A DNA stretch of 64,000 bases from Calliopsis andreniformis (lineage: Eukaryota; Arthropoda; Insecta; Hymenoptera; Andrenidae). A model generated the notes under the pieces. It saw only the letters and a program-made list of their open reading frames with translations. It did not search any database and was not told the origin of the DNA. Within the stretch, counting starts at the first letter, position 1. Each line of letters starts with the position of its first letter. Of the stretch, positions 33,954 through 45,885 are shown piece by piece. Made by a program: the position numbers and the translations under genes. The stretch lies in assembly GCF_051401765.1 (NCBI RefSeq), contig NW_027480566.1, positions 310,001 through 374,000 of the forward strand, given 5' to 3'.

Positions 33954-35404
33954 ATCCTTATTCCTGATCGTTAAAGCACTCTAAAACTATTAGGCTGTTT
34001 TGCTCTGTGATGCCCGTGGACCGAGAAAACGTAGAATATCGGAGCGATCGTGTCGCTCCGGAGTTCGGGCGAAAACATTCTAAGTCACCGTTCGTGTCGC
34101 TCCGGAACCGAATGTCGACGGAACGAAGGGACAACGGTAGATCCTTATTCCTGGTGCTCGTGGCTCTCTAAAACCATACGCTTGTTGTCCTCTGTCTCTT
34201 ACCTGTGTCGAGATAATCGAGAATCATGGAGCGTTCGTGTCGCTCCGGAACCGAAAGTCGTCGGTTCGAAACGAGAACGTTAGATCCTTATTCCTGATCG
34301 CTGAGGCACTCTAAAACTATTAGGCTGTTTTGCTCTCTGATGCCCGTGGACCGAGAGAACGCAGAATATCGGAGCGATCGTGTCGCTCCGGAGTTCGAGC
34401 GAAAAAATCCTAAGTCTCCGTTCGTGTCGCTCCGGAGCCCGAGCGAAAAAATTCTAAGTCCCGTTCGTTTCGCTCCGGAACCGAGTGTCGACGGAACGAA
34501 GGGACAACGGTAGATCCTTATTCCTGGTGCTCGTGGCTCTCTAAAACCATACACTTGTTGTCCTCTGTCTCTTACCTGTGTCGAGATAATCGAGAATCAT
34601 GGAGCGTTCGTGTCGCTCCGGAACCGAAAGTCGTCGGTTCGAAACGAGAACGTTAGATCCTTATTCCTGATCGTTGAGGCACTCTAAAACTATTAGGCTG
34701 TTTTGCTCTCTGATGCCCGTGGACCGAGAGAACGTAGAATATCGGAGCGATAGTGTCGCTCCGGAGTTCGAGCGAGAAAATTCTATGTCCCCGGTCGTGT
34801 CGCTCCGGAGCCCGAGCGAAAAAATTCTAAGTCCCCGTTCGTGTCGCTCCGGAACCGAATGTCGGCGGAACGAAGGGACAACGGTAGATCCTTATTCCTG
34901 GTGCTCGTGGCTCTCTAAAACCATACACTTGTTGTCCTCTGTCTCTTACCTGTGGCGAGATAATCGAGAATCATGGAGCGTTCGTGTCGCTCCGGAACCG
35001 AAAGTCGTCGGTTCGAAACGAGAACGTTAGATCCTTATTCCTGATCGTTGAGGCACTCTAAAACTATTAGGCTGTTTTGCACTCTGATGCCAGTGGACCG
35101 AGAGAACGTAGAATATCGGAGCGATCGTGTCGCTCCGGAGTTCGAGCGAGAAAATTCTAAGTCCCCGGTCGTGTCGCTCCGGAGCCCGAGCGAAAAAATT
35201 CTAAGTCCCCGTTCGTGTCGCTCCGGAACCGAATGTCGACGGACCGAAGGGACAACGGTAGATCCTTATTCCTGGTTCTCGTGGCTCTCTAAAACCATAC
35301 ACTTGTTGTCCTCTGTCTCTTACCTGTGTCGAGATAATCGAGTATCATGGAGCGTTCGTGTCGCTCCGGAACTGAAAGTCGTCGGTTCGAAACGAGAACG
35401 TTAG
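33954..35404 (+). repeat. Units 330, 373, 374, 374, including 1121 bp absent from the first copy
   Basis: Units end at 34283, 34656, 35030 and 35404. The A half of 33954-34283 and the B half of 35031-35404 together correspond to the single unit 26508-26837. Between them lie exactly 1121 bp (373+374+374) that the earlier copy lacks. 35031-35404 has a private GGACCGAAGG change (normally GGAACGAAGG) and the GAGTATC mark at 35343. Confidence 0.86.
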
Positions 35405-38400
35405 ATCCTTATTCCTGATCGTTGAGGCACTCTAAAACTATTAGGCTGTTTTGCTCTCTGATGCCCGTGGACCGAGAGAACGTAGAATGTCGGAGCGATC
35501 GTGTCGCTCCGGAGTTCGAGCGAGAAAATTCTATGTCCCCGGTCGTGTCGCTCCGGAGCCCGAGCGAAAAAATTCTAAGTCCCCGTTCGTGTCGCTCCGG
35601 AACCGAATGTCGGCGGAACGAAGGGACAACGGTAGATCCTTATTCCTGGTGCTCGTGGCTCTCTAAAACCATACACTTGTTGTCCTCTGTCTCTTACCTG
35701 TGGCGAGATAATCGAGAATCATGGAGCGTTCGTGTCGCTCCGGAACCGAAAGTCGTCGGTTCGAAACGAGAACGTTAGATCCTTATTCCTGATCGTTGAG
35801 GCACTCTAAAACTATTAGGCTGTTTTGCACTCTGATGCCAGTGGACCGAGAGAACGTAGAATATCGGAGCGATCGTGTCGCTCCGGAGTTCGAGCGAGAA
35901 AATTCTAAGTCCCCGGTCGTGTCGCTCCGGAGCCCGAGCGAAAAAATTCTAAGTCCCCGTTCGTGTCGCTCCGGAACCGAATGTCGACGGAACGAAGGGA
36001 CAACGGTAGATCCTTATTCCTGGTGCTCGTGGCTCTCTAAAACCATATACTTGTTGTCCTCTGTCTCTTACCTGTGTCGAGATAATCGAGAATTATGGAG
36101 CGTTCGTGTCGCTCCGGAACTGAAAGTCGTCGGTTCGAAACGAGAACGTTAGATCCTTATTCCTGATCGTTGAGGCACTCTAAGACTATTAGGCTGTTTT
36201 GCACTCTGATGCCAGTGGACCGAGAGAACGTAGAATATCGGAGCGATCGTGTCGCTCCGGAGTTCGAGCGAGAAAATTCTAAGTCCCCGGTCGTGTCGCT
36301 CCGGAGCCCGAGCGAAAAAATTCTCAGTCCCCGTTCGTGTCGCTACGGAACCGAATGTCGACGGAACGAAGGGACAACGGTAGATCCTTATTCCTGGTGC
36401 TCGTGGCTCTCTAAAACTATTAGGCTGTTTTGCTCTCTGATGCCCGTGGACCGAGAGAACGCAGAATATCGGAGCGATCGTGTCGCTCCGGAGTTCGAGC
36501 GAAAAAATTCTAAGTCTCCGTTCGTGTCGCTCCGGAGCCCGAGCGAAAAAATTCTAAGTCCCCGTTCGTTTCGCTCCGGAACCGAGTGTCGACGGAAAGA
36601 AGGGACAACGGTAGATCCTTATTCCTGGTGCTCGTGGCTCTCTAAAACCATACACTTGTTGTCCTCTGTCTCTTACCTGTGTCGAGATAATCGAGAATCA
36701 TGGAGCGTTCGTGTCGCTCCGGAACCGAAAGTCGTCGGTTCGAAACGAGAACGTTAGATCCTTATTCCTGATCGTTGAGGCACTCTAAAACTATTAGGCT
36801 GTTTTGCTCTCTGATGCCCGTGGACCGAGAGAACGTAGAATATCGGAGCGATAGTGTCGCTCCGGAGTTCGAGCGCAAAAATTCTAAGTCCCCGTTCGTG
36901 TCGCTCCGGAACCGAATGTCGACGGAACGAAGGGACAACGGTAGATCCTTATTCCTGGTGCCCGTGGCTCTCTAAAACCATACACTTGTTGTCCTCTGTC
37001 TCTTACCTGTGTCGAGATAATCGAGAATCATGGAGCGTTCGTGTCGCTCCGGAACCGAAAGTCATCGTTTCGAAACGAGAACGTTAGATACTTATTCGTG
37101 ATCGTTGAGGCACTCTAAAACTATTAGGCTGTTTTGCTCTCGGATGCCCGTGGACCGAGAGAACGTAGAATATCGGAGCGATCGTGTCGCTCCGGAGTTC
37201 GAGCGAGAAAATTCTATGTCCCCGGTCGTGTCGCTCCGGAGCCCGAGCGAAAAAATTCTAAGTCCCCGTTCGTGTCGCTCCGGAACCGAATGTCGGCGGA
37301 ACGAAGGGACAACGGTAGATCCTTATTCCTGGTGCTCGTGGCTCTCTAAAACCATACACTTGTTGTCCTCTGTCTCTTACCTGTGGCGAGATAATCGAGA
37401 ATCATGGAGCGTTCGTGTCGCTCCGGAACCGAAAGTCGTCGGTTCGAAACGAGAACGTTAGATCCTTATTCCTGATCGTTGAGGCACTCTAAAACTATTA
37501 GGCTGTTTTGCTCTCGGATGCCCGTGGACCGAGAGAACGTAGAATATCGGAGCGATCGTGTCGCTCCGGAGTTCGAGCGAGAAAATTCTAAGTCCCCGGT
37601 CGTGTCGCTCCGGAGCCCGAGCGAAAAAATTCTAAGTCCCCGTTCGTGTCGCTCCGGAACCGAATGTCGACGGAACGAAGGGACAACGGTAGATCCTTAT
37701 TCCTGGTGCTCGTGGCTCTCTAAAACCATATACTTGTTGTCCTCTGTCTCTTACCTGTGTCGAGATAATCGAGAATTATGGAGCGTTCGTGTCGCTCCGG
37801 AACTGAAAGTCGTCGGTTCGAAACGAGAACGTTAGATCCTTATTCCTGATCGTTGAGGCACTCTAAGACTATTAGGCTGTTTTGCACTCTGATGCCAGTG
37901 GACCGAGAGAACGTAGAATATCGGAGCGATCGTGTCGCTCCGGAGTTCGAGCGAGAAAATTCTAAGTCCCCGGTCGTGTCGCTCCGGAGCCCGAGCGAAA
38001 AAATTCTCAGTCCCCGTTCGTGTCGCTACGGAACCAAATGTCGACGGAACGAAGGGACAACGGTAGATCCTTATTCCTGGTGCTCGTGGCTCTCTAAAAC
38101 CATACACTTGTTGTCCTCTGTCTCTTACCTGTGTCGAGATAATCGAGAATCATGGAGCGTTCGTGTCGCTCCGGAACCGAAAGTCGTCGGTTCGAAGCGA
38201 GAACGTTAGATCCTTATTCCTGATCGCTGAGGCACTCTAAAACTATTAGGCTGTTTTGCTCTCTGATGCCCGTGGACCGAGAGAACGCAGAATATCGGAG
38301 CGATCGTGTCGCTCCGGAGTTCGAGCGAAAAAATCCTAAGTCTCCGTTCGTGTCGCTCCGGAGCCCGAGCGAAAAAATTCTAAGTCCCCGTTCGTTTCGC

Positions 38401-39287
38401 TCCGGAACCGAGTGTCGACGGAAAGAAGGGACAACGGTAGATCCTTATTCCTGGTGCTCGTGGCTCTCTAAAACCATACACTTGTTGTCCTCTGTCTCTT
38501 ACCTGTGTCGAGATAATCGAGAATCATGGAGCGTTCGTGTCGCTCCGGAACCGAAAGTCGTCGGTTCGAAACGAGAACGTTAGATCCTTATTCCTGATCG
38601 TTGAGGCACTCTAAAACTATTAGGCTGTTTTGCTCTCTGATGCCCGTGGACCGAGAGAACGTAGAATATCGGAGCGATAGTGTCGCTCCGGAGTTCGAGC
38701 GCAAAAATTCTAAGTCCCCGTTCGTGTCGCTCCGGAACCGAATGTCGACGGAACGAAGGGACAACGGTAGATCCTTATTCCTGGTTCTCGTGGCTCTCTA
38801 AAACCATACACTTGTTGTCCTCTGTCTCTTACCTGTGTCGAGATAATCGAGAATCATGGAGCGTTCGTGTCGCTCCGGAACCGAAAGTCGTCGGTTCGAA
38901 ACGAGAACGTTAGATCCTTATTCCTGATCGTTGAGGCACTCTAAAACTATTAGGCTGTTTTGCTCTCTGATGCCCGTGGACCGAGAGAACGTAGAATATC
39001 GGAGCGATAGTGTCGCTCCGGAGTTCGAGCGAGAAAATTCTATGTCCCCGGTCGTGTCGCTCCGGAGCCCGAGCGAAAAAATTCTAAGTCCCCGTTCGTG
39101 TCGCTCCGGAACCGAATGTCGACGGAACGAAGGGACAACGGTAGATCCTTATTCCTGGTTCTCGTGGCTCTCTAAAACCATACACTTGTTGTCCTCTGTC
39201 TCTTACCTGTGTCGAGATAATCGAGTATCATGGAGCGTTCGTGTCGCTCCGGAACTGAAAGTCGTCGGTTCGAAACGAGAACGTTAG
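35405..39287 (+). repeat. Block X, copy 2
   Basis: Units end at 35778, 36152, 36383 (half-unit), 36757, 37087, 37461, 37835, 38209, 38583, 38913 and 39287. Matches copy 1 at offset 8567 and copy 4 at offset 13340. The last unit switches to the GGTTCTCG, GAGTATC (T at 39226) B form that introduces the next block X, so copies 2 and 3 are in direct tandem. Confidence 0.9.
36153..36383 (+). repeat. 231-bp half-unit, copy 2 (block X copy 2)
   Basis: Same A-A junction as at 27586, offset 8567, with the same flanking units. Confidence 0.92.
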
Positions 39288-42200
39288 ATCCTTATTCCTG
39301 ATCGTTGAGGCACTCTAAAACTATTAGGCTGTTTTGCTCTCTGATGCCCGTGGACCGAGAGAACGTAGAATGTCGGAGCGATCGTGTCGCTCCGGAGTTC
39401 GAGCGAGAAAATTCTATGTCCCCGGTCGTGTCGCTCCGGAGCCCGAGCGAAAAAATTCTAAGTCCCCGTTCGTGTCGCTCCGGAACCGAATGTCGGCGGA
39501 ACGAAGGGACAACGGTAGATCCTTATTCCTGATGCTCGTGGCTCTCTAAAACCATACACTTGTTGTCCTCTGTCTCTTACCTGTGGCGAGATAATCGAGA
39601 ATCATGGAGCGTTCGTGTCGCTCCGGAACCGAAAGTCGTCGGTTCGAAACGAGAACGTTAGATCCTTATTCCTGATCGTTGAGGCACTCTAAAACTATTA
39701 GGCTGTTTTGCACTCTGATGCCAGTGGACCGAGAGAACGTAGAATATCGGAGCGATCGTGTCGCTCCGGAGTTCGAGCGAGAAAATTCTAAGTCCCCGGT
39801 CGTGTCGCTCCGGAGCCCGAGCGAAAAAATTCTAAGTCCCCGTTCGTGTCGCTCCGGAACCGAATGTCGACGGAACGAAGGGACAACGGTAGATCCTTAT
39901 TCCTGGTGCTCGTGGCTCTCTAAAACCATATACTTGTTGTCCTCTGTCTCTTACCTGTGTCGAGATAATCGAGAATTATGGAGCGTTCGTGTCGCTCCGG
40001 AACTGAAAGTCGTCGGTTCGAAACGAGAACGTTAGATCCTTATTCCTGATCGTTGAGGCACTCTAAGACTATTAGGCTGTTTTGCACTCTGATGCCAGTG
40101 GACCGAGAGAACGTAGAATATCGGAGCGATCGTGTCGCTCCGGAGTTCGAGCGAGAAAATTCTAAGTCCCCGGTCGTGTCGCTCCGGAGCCCGAGCGAAA
40201 AAATTCTCAGTCCCCGTTCGTGTCGCTACGGAACCGAATGTCGACGGAACGAAGGGACAACGGTAGATCCTTATTCCTGGTGCTCGTGGCTCTCTAAAAC
40301 TATTAGGCTGTTTTGCTCTCTGATGCCCGTGGACCGAGAGAACGCAGAATATCGGAGCGATCGTGTCGCTCCGGAGTTCGAGCGAAAAAATTCTAAGTCT
40401 CCGTTCGTGTCGCTCCGGAGCCCGAGCGAAAAAATTCTAAGTCCCCGTTCGTTTCGCTCCGGAACCGAGTGTCGACGGAAAGAAGGGACAACGGTAGATC
40501 CTTATTCCTGGTGCCCGTGGCTCTCTAAAACCATACACTTGTTGTCCTCTGTCTCTTACCTGTGTCGAGATAATCGAGAATCATGGAGCGTTCGTGTCGC
40601 TCCGGAACCGAAAGTCATCGTTTCGAAACGAGAACGTTAGATACTTATTCGTGATCGTTGAGGCACTCTAAAACTATTAGGCTGTTTTGCTCTCGGATGC
40701 CCGTGGACCGAGAGAACGTAGAATATCGGAGCGATCGTGTCGCTCCGGAGTTCGAGCGAGAAAATTCTATGTCCCCGGTCGTGTCGCTCCGGAGCCCGAG
40801 CGAAAAAATTCTAAGTCCCCGTTCGTGTCGCTCCGGAACCGAATGTCGGCGGAACGAAGGGACAACGGTAGATCCTTATTCCTGGTGCTCGTGGCTCTCT
40901 AAAACCATACACTTGTTGTCCTCTGTCTCTTACCTGTGGCGAGATAATCGAGAATCATGGAGCGTTCGTGTCGCTCCGGAACCGAAAGTCGTCGGTTCGA
41001 AACGAGAACGTTAGATCCTTATTCCTGATCGTTGAGGCACTCTAAAACTATTAGGCTGTTTTGCTCTCGGATGCCCGTGGACCGAGAGAACGTAGAATAT
41101 CGGAGCGATCGTGTCGCTCCGGAGTTCGAGCGAGAAAATTCTAAGTCCCCGGTCGTGTCGCTCCGGAGCCCGAGCGAAAAAATTCTAAGTCCCCGTTCGT
41201 GTCGCTCCGGAACCGAATGTCGACGGAACGAAGGGACAACGGTAGATCCTTATTCCTGGTGCTCGTGGCTCTCTAAAACCATATACTTGTTGTCCTCTGT
41301 CTCTTACCTGTGTCGAGATAATCGAGAATTATGGAGCGTTCGTGTCGCTCCGGAACTGAAAGTCGTCGGTTCGAAACGAGAACGTTAGATCCTTATTCCT
41401 GATCGTTGAGGCACTCTAAGACTATTAGGCTGTTTTGCACTCTGATGCCAGTGGACCGAGAGAACGTAGAATATCGGAGCGATCGTGTCGCTCCGGAGTT
41501 CGAGCGAGAAAATTCTAAGTCCCCGGTCGTGTCGCTCCGGAGCCCGAGCGAAAAAATTCTCAGTCCCCGTTCGTGTCGCTACGGAACCAAATGTCGACGG
41601 AACGAAGGGACAACGGTAGATCCTTATTCCTGGTGCTCGTGGCTCTCTAAAACCATACACTTGTTGTCCTCTGTCTCTTACCTGTGTCGAGATAATCGAG
41701 AATCATGGAGCGTTCGTGTCGCTCCGGAACCGAAAGTCGTCGGTTCGAAGCGAGAACGTTAGATCCTTATTCCTGATCGCTGAGGCACTCTAAAACTATT
41801 AGGCTGTTTTGCTCTCTGATGCCCGTGGACCGAGAGAACGCAGAATATCGGAGCGATCGTGTCGCTCCGGAGTTCGAGCGAAAAAATCCTAAGTCTCCGT
41901 TCGTGTCGCTCCGGAGCCCGAGCGAAAAAATTCTAAGTCCCCGTTCGTTTCGCTCCGGAACCGAGTGTCGACGGAAAGAAGGGACAACGGTAGATCCTTA
42001 TTCCTGGTGCTCGTGGCTCTCTAAAACCATACACTTGTTGTCCTCTGTCTCTTACCTGTGTCGAGATAATCGAGAATCATGGAGCGTTCGTGTCGCTCCG
42101 GAACCGAAAGTCGTCGGTTCGAAACGAGAACGTTAGATCCTTATTCCTGATCGTTGAGGCACTCTAAAACTATTAGGCTGTTTTGCTCTCTGATGCCCGT

Positions 42201-42466
42201 GGACCGAGAGAACGTAGAATATCGGAGCGATAGTGTCGCTCCGGAGTTCGAGCGCAAAAATTCTAAGTCCCCGTTCGTGTCGCTCCGGAACCGAATGTCG
42301 ACGGAACGAAGGGACAACGGTAGATCCTTATTCCTGGTTCTCGTGGCTCTCTAAAACCATACACTTGTTGTCCTCTGTCTCTTACCTGTGTCGAGATAAT
42401 CGAGAATCATGGAGCGTTCGTGTCGCTCCGGAACTGAAAGTCGTCGGTTCGAAACGAGAACGTTAG
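39288..42466 (+). repeat. Block X, copy 3 (one 330-bp unit shorter)
   Basis: Units end at 39661, 40035, 40266 (half-unit), 40640, 41014, 41388, 41762, 42136 and 42466. Offset to copy 2 is 3883 before the loss point and 3553 after it, a difference of exactly one 330-bp unit. The first unit has a private TTCCTGATGCTCG change in B. The last unit ends in the GGAACTG B form that leads into block Y. Confidence 0.89.
40036..40266 (+). repeat. 231-bp half-unit, copy 3 (block X copy 3)
   Basis: Same A-A junction. Here the following unit (40267-40640) ends in the B form with GGTGCCCGTGG, GTCATCGTTTCG and ATACTTATTCGTG. In copies 1, 2 and 4 that B form belongs to the next 330-bp unit. One 330-bp unit has therefore been lost by exchange within this copy. 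Confidence 0.92.
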
Positions 42467-45400
42467 ATCCTTATTCCTGATCGTTGAGGCACTCTAAAGC
42501 TATTAGGCTGTTTTGCTCTCTGATGCCCGTGGACCGAGAGAACGTAGAATGTCGGAGCGATCGTGTCGCTCCGGAGTTCGAGCGAGAAAATTCTAAGTCC
42601 CCGGTCGTGTCGCTCCGGAGCCCGAGCGAAAAAATTCAAAGTCCCCGTTCGTGTCGCTCCGGAACCGAATGTCGACGGAACGAAGGGACAACGGTAGATC
42701 CTTATTCCTGGTGCTCGTGGCTCTCTAAAACCATACACTTGTTGTGCTCTGTCTCTTACCTGTGTCGAGATAATCGAGAATCATGGAGCGTTCGTGTCGC
42801 TCCGGAACCGAAAGCCATCGGTTCGAAACGAGAACGTTAGACACTTATTCCAGATCGTTGAGGCACTCTAAAACTATTAGGCTGTTTTGCTCTCTGATGC
42901 CCGTGGACCGAGAGAACGTAGAATATCGGAGCGATCGTGTCGCTCCGGAGTTCGAGCGAAAACATTCTAAGTCCCCGTTCGTGTCGCTCCGGAACCGAAA
43001 GTCGTCGGTTCGAAAGGAGAACGTTAGATCCTTATTCCTGATCGTTGAAGCACTCTAAAACTATTAGGCTGTTTTGCTCTGTGATGCCCGTGGACCGAGA
43101 AAACGTAGAATATCGGAGCGATCGTGTCGCTCCGGAGTTCGAGCGAAAACATTCTAAGTCACCGTTCGTGTCGCTCCGGAACCGAATGTCGACGGAACGA
43201 AGGGACAACGGTAGATCCTTATTCCTGGTGCTCGTGGCTCTCTAAAACCATACACTTGTTGTCCTCTGTCTCTTACCTGTGTCGAGATAATCGAGAATCA
43301 TGGAGCGTTCGTGTCGCTCCGGAACCGAAAGTCGTCGGTTCGAAACGAGAACGTTAGATCCTTATTCCTGATCGTTGAGGCACTCTAAAACTATTAGGCT
43401 GTTTTGCTCTCTGATGCCCGTGGACAGAGAGAACGTAGAATATCGGAGCGATCGTGTCGCTCCGGAGCCCGAGCGAAAAAATTCTAAGTCCCCGTTCGTG
43501 TCGCTCCGGAGCCCGAGCGAAAAAATTCTACGTCCCCGTTTGTGTCGGTCCGGAACCGAATGTCGACGGAACGAAGGGACAACGGTAGATCCTTATTCCT
43601 GGTGCTCGTGGCTCTCTAAAACCATCCACTTGTTGTCCTCTGTCTCTTACCTGTGTCGAGATAATCGAGAATCATGGAGCGTTCGTGTCGTTCCGGTACC
43701 GAATGTCGTCGGTTCGAAACGAGAACGTTAGATCCTTATTCCTGATCGTTGAGGCACTCAAAAACTATTAGGCTGTTTTGCTCTCTGATGCCCGTGGACC
43801 GAGAGAACGCAGAATATCGGAGCGACCGTGTCGCTCCGGAGTTCGAGCGAAAAAATCCTAAGTCTCCGTTCGTGTCGCTCCGGAGCCCGAGCGAAAAAAT
43901 TCTAAGTCCCGTTCGTTTCGCTCCGGAACCGAGTGTCGACGGAACGAAGGGACAACGGTAGATCCTTATTCCTGGTGCTCGTGGCTCTCTAAAACCATAC
44001 ACTTGTTGTCCTCTGTCTCTTACCTGTGTCGAGATAATCGAGAATTATGGAGCGTTCGTGTCGCTCCGGAACTGAAAGTCGTCGTTTCGAAACCAGAACG
44101 TTAGATCCTTATTCCTGATCGTTGAGGCACTCTAAAACTATTAGGCTGTTTTGCTCTCTGATGCCCGTGGACCGAGAGAGCGTAGAATATCGGAGCGATC
44201 GTGTCGCTCCGGAGTTCGAGCGAGAAAATTCTAAGTCCCCGGTCGTGTCGCTCCGGAGCCCGAGCGAAAAAATTCTAAGTCCCCGTTCGTGTCGCTCCGG
44301 AACCGAATGTCGACGGAACGAAGGGACAACGGTAGATCCTTATTCCTGGTGCTCGTGGCTCTCTAAAACCATACACTTGTTATCCTCTGTCTCTTACCTG
44401 TGTCGAGATAATCGAGAATTATGGAGCGTTCGTGTCGCTCCGGAACCGAAAGTCGTCGGTTCGAAACGAGAACGTTAGATCCTTATTCCTGATCGTTGAG
44501 GCACTCTAAAACTATTAGGCTGTTTTGCTCTCTGATGCCCGTGGACCGAGAGAACGTAGAATATCGGAGCGATCGTGTCGGTCCGGAGTTCGAGCGAAAA
44601 AATTCTATGTCCACGTTCGTGTCGCTCCGGAGCCCGAGCGAAAAAATTCAAAGTCCCCGTTTGTGTCGCTCCGGAACCGAATGTCGACGGAACGAAGGGA
44701 CAACGGTAGGTCCTTATTCCTGGTGCTCGTGGCTCTCTAAAACCATACACTTGTTGTCCTCTGTCTCTTACCTGTGTCGAGATAATCGAGAATCATGGAG
44801 CGTTCGTGTCGCTCCGGAACCGAAAGTCATCGTTTCGAAACGAGAACGTTAGATACTTATTCCTGATCGTTGAGGCACTCTAAAACTATTAGGCTGTTTT
44901 GCTCTCGGATGCCCGTGGACCGAGAGAACGTAGAATATCGGAGCGATCGTGTCGCTCCGGAGTTCGAGCTAAAACATTCTAAGTCCCCGTTCGTGTCGCT
45001 CCGGAACCGAATGTCGACGGAACGAAGGGACAACGGTAGATCCTTATTCCTGGTGCTCGTGGCTCTCTAAAACCATACACTTGTTGTCCTCTGTCTCTTA
45101 CCTGTGTCGAGATAATCGAGAATCATGGAGCGTTCGTGTCGCTCCGGAACTGAAAGTCGTCGGTTCGAAACGAGAACGTTAGATCCTTATTCCTGATTGT
45201 TGAGGCACTCTAAAACTATTAAGCTGTTTTGCTCTCTGATACCCGTGGACCGAGAGAGCGTAGAATATCGGAGCGATCGTGTCGCACCGGAGTTCGCGCG
45301 AAAAAATTCTAAGCCCCCTTCGTGTCGCACCGGAGCCCGAGCGAAAAAATTCTAAGTCACCGTTCGTGTCGCTCCGGAACCGAATGTCGACTGAACGAAG

Positions 45401-45885
45401 GGACAACGGTAGATCCTTATTCCTGGTGCTCGTGGCTCTCTAAAACCATACACTTGATGTCCTCTGTCTCTTACCTGTGTCGAGATAATCGAGAATCATG
45501 GAGCTTTCGTGTCGCTCCGGAACCGAAAGTCGTCGGTTCGAAGCGAGAACGTTAGATCCTTATTCCTGATCGCTGAGGCACTCTAAAACTATTAGGCTGT
45601 TTTGCTCTCTGATGCCCGTGGACCGAGAGAACGTAGAATATCGGAGCGATAGTGTCGCTCCGGAGTTCGAGCGCAAAAGTTCTAAGTCCCCGTTCGTGTC
45701 GCTCCGGAACCGAATGTCGACGGAACGAAGGGACAACGGTAGATCCATATTCCTGGTTCTCGTGGCTCTCTAAAACCATACACTTGTTGTCCTCTGTCTC
45801 TTACCTGTGTCGAGATAATCGAGAATCATGGAGCGTTCGTGTCGCTTCGGAACCGAAAGTCGTCGGTTCGAAACGAGAACGTTAG
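42467..45885 (+). repeat. Block Y, copy 1 (with 187-bp half-unit)
   Basis: Units end at 42840, 43027 (half-unit), 43357, 43731, 44104, 44478, 44852, 45182, 45555 and 45885. Private markers include CCATCCACTTG and CGGTACCGAATG (43358-43731), CAAAAACTATTAGG with GAGCGACCGTG (43732-44104), TTGTTATCC (44105-44478) and GACTGAACG with GAGCTTTCG (45183-45555). All recur at 52254-55672, offset 9787, until the B half of the last unit. Confidence 0.9.
42841..43027 (+). repeat. 187-bp half-unit, copy 3 (in block Y)
   Basis: Same junction. The flanking units 42467-42840 and 43028-43357 match 15205-15578 and 15766-16095 at offset 27262, with one noted difference before it (GGTTCGAAAC here, GGTACGAAAC there). 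After 43357 the two regions diverge (next unit 374 bp here, 330 bp there). Confidence 0.91.
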
